This document shows, in pieces, positions 24,749-29,473 of a stretch of DNA of 29,473 nucleotides. Location: contig CAZJPN010000086.1 of the NCBI GenBank assembly GCA_964547905.1, positions 1 through 29,473 on the forward strand. Direction: 5' to 3'. Source of the stretch: JAJYLM01 sp964547905 (GTDB taxonomy: Bacteria > JAMCPX01). The translations under genes were made by a program, and so were the position numbers. Numbering within the stretch: position 1 is the first letter of the stretch; each line of letters starts with the position of its first letter. The notes under the pieces were generated by a model. That model saw only the letters and a list, made by a program, of their open reading frames with translations. It was not told the origin of the DNA and did no database searches.

Positions 24749-25417
24749 TTAAGCAACTACACTACTCGTGGCATCCTGTTCTTCTTTCTTGTCAAGAACT
24801 TCACCCTTGAAAATCCATACTTTAACGCCTATAACGCCATACGTCGTAAAAGCCTCTGCAAAGCCATAGTCTATATCCGCTCTTAATGTCTGAAGAGGCA
24901 CTCTACCCTCCCTGTACCACTCTGTCCTTGCAATTTCCGCACCTGCAAGCCTTCCTGCTATCATAACCTTTATTCCTTTGGCTCCAAACTTCAAGGCTGA
25001 ACTTATAGCCTTCTTCATGGCCCGCCTGTAAGAAATCCTTCTTATTAACTGGAGGGCGATATTTTCTGCAACAAGCTGCGAATCAAGTTCCGGCTTTCTG
25101 ATTTCAAAAATATTAATTGTTACTTCCCTTCCCGACAACATCTTGGTAAGCTCTGCTTTTAACGCTTCTATTTCTACTCCCTTTTTACCAATAATAAGCC
25201 CAACCCTTGCACTGTGTATGTTAACTTTTATCTTATTGATAGCACGCTCTATAATAATATTTGATACAGCGGCATGATATAATTTCTTTTTTAGATAATT
25301 CCTTATTTTATAATCCTCATGTAAAGCTATGGCATAGTCTTTTTCCGCAAACCATCTTGAGTTCCAGCTTCTTATTATGCCTACCCTAAAACCTATTGGA
25401 TTTGTTTTTTGTCCCAA
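24749..25417 (-). CDS. rpsC: 30S ribosomal protein S3
   Basis: S3 lies at the mRNA entry channel and takes part in mRNA unwinding. The protein begins MGQKTNPIGFRVGIIRSWNS, has a KH domain with VGLIIGKKGVEIEALK (about 72-87), and a C-terminal domain with SYRRAMKKAISSALKFGAKG and GRLAGAEIARTEWYREGRVP. The 222-residue length is normal. Confidence 0.98.
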   Translation of the reverse strand: MGQKTNPIGFRVGIIRSWNSRWFAEKDYAIALHEDYKIRNYLKKKLYHAAVSNIIIERAINKIKVNIHSARVGLIIGKKGVEIEALKAELTKMLSGREVTINIFEIRKPELDSQLVAENIALQLIRRISYRRAMKKAISSALKFGAKGIKVMIAGRLAGAEIARTEWYREGRVPLQTLRADIDYGFAEAFTTYGVIGVKVWIFKGEVLDKKEEQDATSSVVA

Positions 25418-25429
25418 AATTGCTCTCCT

Positions 25430-25762
25430 TTATTTCTCATCAAGAATTAAATCGATGTGGCACATTCTTTTTCTTATTTTTAACGCTCTTCCCATCGGGG
25501 CTGACCTGAAACGCTTCATCGTTGGACCTGCAGAGACTGCTATGAATTTTATATAGAGGTTATCAACATCAACGGTTCCCTTTGTTTCCGCATTAGCGAC
25601 AGCTGACCGTATCAGCTTTGCTATATGACCGGATGCAGCCTTATTTATAAATTTTAAAAGCCCGAGTGCGGCATTAACATTCTGTCCTCTTATTACATCA
25701 GCTACCAGTCTCGCCTTTCTGGGTGCAAGTCTTAAAAATCTTAATGAAGTCTTTATTTCCAT
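25430..25762 (-). CDS. rplV: 50S ribosomal protein L22
   Basis: L22 sends a beta hairpin into the peptide exit tunnel. RFLRLAPRKARLVADVIRGQ (8-27), the helical ANAETKGTVD block and the hairpin with GPTMKRFRSAPMGRALKIRK (about 79-98) are all present. The 110-residue length is normal. It lies 7 bases after rpsS and 12 before rpsC. Confidence 0.98.
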   Translation of the reverse strand: MEIKTSLRFLRLAPRKARLVADVIRGQNVNAALGLLKFINKAASGHIAKLIRSAVANAETKGTVDVDNLYIKFIAVSAGPTMKRFRSAPMGRALKIRKRMCHIDLILDEK

Positions 25763-25769
25763 AGTTCAA

Positions 25770-26066
25770 CTATTCCTTTCCCTCAGTCTCTGTCTTTCCT
25801 GTTTTTCTGTCTCCTGAGTGCATGATGAATGTCCTTGTAGGAGCAAACTCACCAAGCTTATGACCAACCATATTTTCAGTAATATAGACAGGTATAAATT
25901 TCTTTCCGTTGTGAACAGCAATGGTAAAACTTACCATTTCAGGAGATACAACAGACCGCCTGGACCATGTTTTTATTAAACGTTTCTCTTTTTTCTCGCT
26001 CATTTGTTTTATTCTCTTTAATAATGCCTCTTCTATAAACGGGCCTTTTTTTAATGATCTTGCCAT
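25770..26066 (-). CDS. rpsS: 30S ribosomal protein S19
   Basis: S19 works with S13 in the 30S head near the A-site tRNA. The protein begins MARSLKKGPFIEEALLKRIK and has TWSRRSVVSPEMVSFTIAVH and MVGHKLGEFAPTRTF. The 98-residue length is normal, with a charged C-terminal tail (GDRKTGKTETEGKE). Confidence 0.98.
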   Translation of the reverse strand: MARSLKKGPFIEEALLKRIKQMSEKKEKRLIKTWSRRSVVSPEMVSFTIAVHNGKKFIPVYITENMVGHKLGEFAPTRTFIMHSGDRKTGKTETEGKE

Positions 26067-26078
26067 TGTTCTCCTCTA

Positions 26079-26915
26079 TTATTTTTGTTTTCTTCCCTTC
26101 ATGATATATTTGTCGGAATACTTTGGTTTTCTCGTTTTAAACCCTTTAGCAGGAACTCCGGACGGCGATACTGGATGAGGGTTGCCCTGCCCTGATTTTC
26201 CTTCACCTCCTCCATGCGGATGATCGACAGGATTCATGGACACTCCTCTGTTATGAGGTTTACGTCCCATCCATCGCATGCGCCCTGCCTTGCCAATAGA
26301 TATGTTTATGTTATCAATATTGCTCAACTGTCCTATGGTTGCCATACAGTCCAATCTTATCAGTCTTACCTCACCTGACGGAAGCTTTACATGTGCATAA
26401 TCCCCTTCTTTCGCCATTAACTGTGCAACTGTACCTGCTCCTCTTACAATCTTGCCGCCTTCTCCTGGTTTTAATTCTATATTATGTATGTTGCTTCCCG
26501 AGGGCATAAATTTTAACGGCATTGCATAGCCTTTGAGTATATCAAGCTCTTTTGTCCTGCTTGAAAGAACCACATCGTTTACTTTCAATTCCTGCGGTGC
26601 AAGAATGTATCTTTTTTCTCCATCCGCATATTTCAGTAGTGCTATAAACGTTGTTCTTACAGGATCATATTCTATAGAGGCGACATGGGCAGGCACATCA
26701 TACTTATCACGCTTAAAATCTATTATTCTATACATTTGTTTATGCCCCCCGCCTCTGAACCTGGAGGTAACTCTACCAACATTGTTTCTGCCTCCATGCT
26801 TCTTGAGAGGAGCCAAAAGGGTCTTCTCTGGCTTTTGGGTGGTCAGTTCATCAAAACTAAGAACCTGCATGAAACGACGTGCAGGTGAAGTAGGTTTATA
26901 ATATCGTATGCCCAT
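26079..26915 (-). CDS. rplB: 50S ribosomal protein L2
   Basis: L2 is needed for subunit joining and peptidyl transfer. The protein has the N-terminal YKPTSPARRF, the HGGRNNVGRVTSRFRGGGHK block (about 40-59), GTVAQLMAKEGDYAHVKLPSG and the conserved VSMNPVDHPHGGGEGKSGQG near residue 226, which includes the histidine implicated in activity. The 278-residue length is normal. Confidence 0.98.
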   Translation of the reverse strand: MGIRYYKPTSPARRFMQVLSFDELTTQKPEKTLLAPLKKHGGRNNVGRVTSRFRGGGHKQMYRIIDFKRDKYDVPAHVASIEYDPVRTTFIALLKYADGEKRYILAPQELKVNDVVLSSRTKELDILKGYAMPLKFMPSGSNIHNIELKPGEGGKIVRGAGTVAQLMAKEGDYAHVKLPSGEVRLIRLDCMATIGQLSNIDNINISIGKAGRMRWMGRKPHNRGVSMNPVDHPHGGGEGKSGQGNPHPVSPSGVPAKGFKTRKPKYSDKYIMKGRKQK

Positions 26916-26921
26916 TACTAT

Positions 26922-27215
26922 TTACACTCCTTGGAAGAATTCTATTTTATCGTTTTGTTTTAATTTGATTACAGCTTTTTTATAGCCGCTTCTCAGTCCC
27001 CTGTGTGAACCTCTTACCGTCTTTATTTTACCGGGCATATTTATGGTTCTTACATCCAGCACAGTTACCTTGAAGATCTTTTCTACTGCTTCTTTGATTT
27101 CTTTCTTGTTTGATACCTTGTTGACAACGAATTCAATATTATTCGATTTTTCTTTAGCCGCGGTACTTTTTTCAGTAATAATCGGTGACACGATAACATC
27201 GTACATTGATTTCAT
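26922..27215 (-). CDS. rplW: 50S ribosomal protein L23
   Basis: L23 is at the tunnel exit and docks trigger factor and SRP. The protein has SPIITEKSTAAKEKSNNIEF, the helix KKEIKEAVEKIFKVTVLDVR and the basic loop GKIKTVRGSHRGLRSGYKKA. The 97-residue length is normal. Its ATG overlaps the rplD stop (ATGA). Confidence 0.97.
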   Translation of the reverse strand: MKSMYDVIVSPIITEKSTAAKEKSNNIEFVVNKVSNKKEIKEAVEKIFKVTVLDVRTINMPGKIKTVRGSHRGLRSGYKKAVIKLKQNDKIEFFQGV

Positions 27216-27835
27216 TTGTTTAAAGCCTCCTGGAACAGCAAAGCTGCTTTTTCAGTCAGTACAAGCTGTTTATACTTCATAGCATCATAAACATTAAACG
27301 TGTTATTTCTGATAACCTTTATCTTATCTATGTTCCTGGCTGAGAATTGGAAGTTAGGATTAGAACCGTCAAGAACAATCAATGCATTGTTTATGCCCAA
27401 CTTCTTGAAAATTTCATAAACAACTTTTGTTTTTATCTCATCAAGATTGAAACCGTCTATGACTATAAGCATCTTATCTTTATATTTGGAACTCAATACC
27501 GAACGCGCAGCAAGCTTAACTATCTTCCTGTTTACCTTGATAACCCTTCCGCCTGGTTGTGGCCCAAACGTTATTCCTCCGCCCCTCCATAGAGGAGATC
27601 TTATCATACCAACCCTTGCCCTCCCTGTACCCTTCTGCTTCCATGGTTTTTTCCCGCTTCCACTCACCTCACCCTTTGTCTTTGTAGCCCTGCTCCATTG
27701 TCTTTGATTATGAAGATACTGCTTGATGGTCAGATATATTGCGGTGTCATGCACTTCAGTATTAAAAACCATGTCATCCAGTGTAAGTTCCTTTAATTTA
27801 TTTCCGTTTTGATCTACAACATCAACAATAGCCAT
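27212..27835 (-). CDS. rplD: 50S ribosomal protein L4
   Basis: L4 lines the peptide tunnel and in E. coli represses the S10 operon. The extended loop carries TKGEVSGSGKKPWKQKGTGR (about 53-72) followed by the MIRSPLWRGGGITFGP block. The C-terminal Rossmann-like domain ends in LVLTEKAALLFQEAL. The 207-residue length is normal. No S10-type leader can be seen because tuf directly precedes rpsJ. Confidence 0.98.
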   Translation of the reverse strand: MAIVDVVDQNGNKLKELTLDDMVFNTEVHDTAIYLTIKQYLHNQRQWSRATKTKGEVSGSGKKPWKQKGTGRARVGMIRSPLWRGGGITFGPQPGGRVIKVNRKIVKLAARSVLSSKYKDKMLIVIDGFNLDEIKTKVVYEIFKKLGINNALIVLDGSNPNFQFSARNIDKIKVIRNNTFNVYDAMKYKQLVLTEKAALLFQEALNK

Positions 27836-27842
27836 GTTTCAC

Positions 27843-28469
27843 CTATGCATAAACCTTTTTTATATCAATAATCGAATTTACACTGCCTGGCACAGCCCCT
27901 TTCAAAAGTATGATATTCTTTTCAGGGATAAGTTTCACCACTTCCAAATGCTTCACGGTAATCCTTGTATGGCCCATTCTGCCCGCCAGTTTTTTATTCT
28001 TTATAACCCTGCCTGGAAATGTGTTCGAACCAATGGAACCAGGTGCTCTGTGAAACATAGAACCATGACTTCCCGGACCGCCTTTAAATCCATATCGTTT
28101 GACAACGCCCTGAAAGCCTTTTCCCTTACTTCTCCCTATAACATTCACCAGCTCTCCGACCTTGAACGCCTCCACGGTAACTATATCATTAACCTTGACA
28201 TCCTTCAGCTCATCGACTCTGAACTCTTTTAAAGATCCGTAAAAATCCGAACCAAGCTTTTTATAATACCCGCCTATAGGCTTAATTAATTTTTTTTCTG
28301 GTACAGAGTTGTATGCCATCTGAACAGCATTATATCCGTTTTTTTCCGATGTTCTTATATGAACGATCTTGCATGGACCTGCCTGGATAACGGTAACAGG
28401 TATCATCTCGCCGTTTTCGTTATATATTCTTGTACAACCTAATTTTTTGCCCATTATACCGGTAAACAT
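27843..28469 (-). CDS. rplC: 50S ribosomal protein L3
   Basis: L3 helps start 50S assembly and reaches the peptidyl transferase centre. The protein begins with GIMGKKLGCTRIYNENGEMI, has GRSKGKGFQGVVKRYGFKGG (about 113-132) and continues with GSHGSMFHRAPGSIGSNTFP, the conserved loop. The 208-residue length is normal. Confidence 0.98.
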   Translation of the reverse strand: MFTGIMGKKLGCTRIYNENGEMIPVTVIQAGPCKIVHIRTSEKNGYNAVQMAYNSVPEKKLIKPIGGYYKKLGSDFYGSLKEFRVDELKDVKVNDIVTVEAFKVGELVNVIGRSKGKGFQGVVKRYGFKGGPGSHGSMFHRAPGSIGSNTFPGRVIKNKKLAGRMGHTRITVKHLEVVKLIPEKNIILLKGAVPGSVNSIIDIKKVYA

Positions 28470-28474
28470 TTGCC

Positions 28475-28798
28475 TTATTTACCTCCGAAGCTTTTTATTT
28501 CTACGTCAACGCCTGCAGAAAGATCTATCTTCATAAGCGCATCCACTGTTTGCTGGGTAGGTTCCATGATGTCTATCATTCGCAGGCTTGTTCTTATCTC
28601 GAACTGTTCCCTTGATTTTTTATCGACATGAGGAGATCTCAGTACGGTATAACGTTGAATTATTGTCGGAAGAGGAACTGGCCCTTTTATAATAGCGCCT
28701 GTTCTCTTTGCTGTCTCAACAATCTCTTTTACAGATTGATCCAGCAGTCTGTGATCGTAAGCTTTTAATTTTATTCTTAAATTCTGAGTTTCTACCAT
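28475..28798 (-). CDS. rpsJ: 30S ribosomal protein S10
   Basis: S10 is a 30S head protein and also the NusE antitermination factor. The protein has RIKLKAYDHRLLDQSVKEIV, GPVPLPTIIQRYTVLRSPHV and the end DLSAGVDVEIKS. The 107-residue length is slightly above the usual 102-103 because of the N-terminal VETQN. It lies 4 bases after tuf. Over four full sequence rows (28561-28800) the GC is about 37.5% by hand count, against about 60% in tuf. Confidence 0.98.
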   Translation of the reverse strand: MVETQNLRIKLKAYDHRLLDQSVKEIVETAKRTGAIIKGPVPLPTIIQRYTVLRSPHVDKKSREQFEIRTSLRMIDIMEPTQQTVDALMKIDLSAGVDVEIKSFGGK

Positions 28799-28802
28799 AT
28801 TT

Positions 28803-29473
28803 TTACTCTATAATCTCCGTAACGACACCGGCGCCCACAGTCTTGCCGCCTTCCCTGATCGCAAACCGTACGCCCTTTTCCATCGCTATCGGAACTATCA
28901 GGTCTCCCTCAAGCGTGATGTTATCTCCGGGCATTACCATCTCCACTCCCTGCGGCAGCTTCACGATTCCCGTCACGTCCGTCGTCCTGAAGTAAAACTG
29001 CGGCCGGTATCCCGTGAAAAACGGCGTGTGCCTACCGCCCTCTTCCTTACTCAAGACGTACAGCTCTCCCTTGAACTTCGTGTGCGGCGTTATGCTCCCC
29101 GGCTTCGATACAACCTGCCCGCGCTCTACTTCCTCTTTCTTCGTGCCCCGTAGCAATACCCCGATGTTGTCCCCGGCGCGCCCTTCGTCCAGTACCTTCC
29201 GGAACATCTCTACCCCGGTCACCACCGTCTTCTGCGTCGCCTTGATCCCTATGATCTCTATCTCTTCCCCAACCGTCACTTTCCCCCGCTCTACTCTCCC
29301 CGTCACCACCGTCCCTCGCCCGCTGATAGAAAATACGTCCTCCACAGGCATCAGAAACGGCTTGTCTATCTCCCTCGTCGGCTCAGGTATGTAGCTGTCG
29401 ATCGCATCCATCAGCTTCATGATCGAACCCTCTCCCATGTCGCTCTTGTCACCTTCCAGCGCCTTTAATGCAC
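28803..29473 (-). CDS. tuf: Elongation factor Tu, C-terminal part (cut by window edge)
   Basis: EF-Tu carries aminoacyl-tRNA to the ribosome as a GTP complex. The reading frame is open to the window edge, so only about 222 of roughly 395 residues are present. They cover the end of the G domain (ALKALEGD), domain 2 (VEDVFSISGRGTVVTGRVER) and domain 3 (HTKFKGELYVLSKEEGGRHT, then GYRPQFYFRTTDVTG and MVMPGDN). It ends GAGVVTEIIE, as expected. Composition is strikingly unlike its neighbours: GC is about 60% over 29101-29340 with mostly G/C third positions. This could reflect extreme expression-driven codon choice, or replacement by recombination from another source. It heads the ribosomal operon as in many bacteria. 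Confidence 0.97.
   Translation of the reverse strand, partial: ALKALEGDKSDMGEGSIMKLMDAIDSYIPEPTREIDKPFLMPVEDVFSISGRGTVVTGRVERGKVTVGEEIEIIGIKATQKTVVTGVEMFRKVLDEGRAGDNIGVLLRGTKKEEVERGQVVSKPGSITPHTKFKGELYVLSKEEGGRHTPFFTGYRPQFYFRTTDVTGIVKLPQGVEMVMPGDNITLEGDLIVPIAMEKGVRFAIREGGKTVGAGVVTEIIE

Overview
The window is bacterial chromosome of moderate to low GC. It is dominated by one long minus-strand ribosomal protein superoperon (S10-spc-alpha order), flanked by a more variable accessory side at low coordinates. Protein sequences and gene order suggest a Gram-negative, Desulfobacterota/Deltaproteobacteria-like organism. The pointers are the IF-1 and RpoA sequences, Cys4 zinc forms of S4, S14, L24 and L36, a zinc-LID adenylate kinase, an AAHS-type organic-acid MFS carrier, and a TPR protein resembling TRAP TatT proteins. 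This placement is an inference; no 16S rRNA or other decisive marker is present.

Region 1 (1-4853, minus strand) holds an MFS symporter, a large GT-C-like membrane protein, a secreted TPR protein directly coupled to it, and the N-terminus of an exported protein cut by the window edge. That last gene has its own strong sigma70-like promoter. Region 2 (4947-10763, plus strand) is the most unusual part. Two tandem, same-architecture but highly divergent chemoreceptor-like membrane proteins (842 and 846 aa) are joined by an ATGA overlap and followed 4 bp later by recO. Both have lost conserved contact residues at the chemoreceptor tip and have very long cytoplasmic arms. Region 3 (10764-13949) has a 16-bp perfect palindrome and a 65-bp double-hairpin repeat, then a plus-strand M50 site-2 protease running tail-to-tail into recG (minus strand).

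Region 4 (14056-29473, minus strand) reads, in transcription order: tuf (partial), rpsJ, rplC, rplD, rplW, rplB, rpsS, rplV, rpsC, rplP, rpmC, rpsQ, rplN, rplX, rplE, rpsZ, rpsH, rplF, rplR, rpsE, rplO, secY, adk, map, infA, rpmJ, rpsM, rpsK, rpsD, rpoA, rplQ, with recG 106 bp further on. No gap inside this run exceeds about 26 bp and many genes overlap, so it behaves as one transcription unit supplying ribosome assembly, initiation, transcription and protein export. rpmD (L30) is absent from its usual place between rpsE and rplO. tuf has a sharply different base composition from its neighbours.

No tRNA, rRNA, CRISPR array, insertion sequence or prophage gene was recognised. No gene-free stretch exceeds 300 bases.
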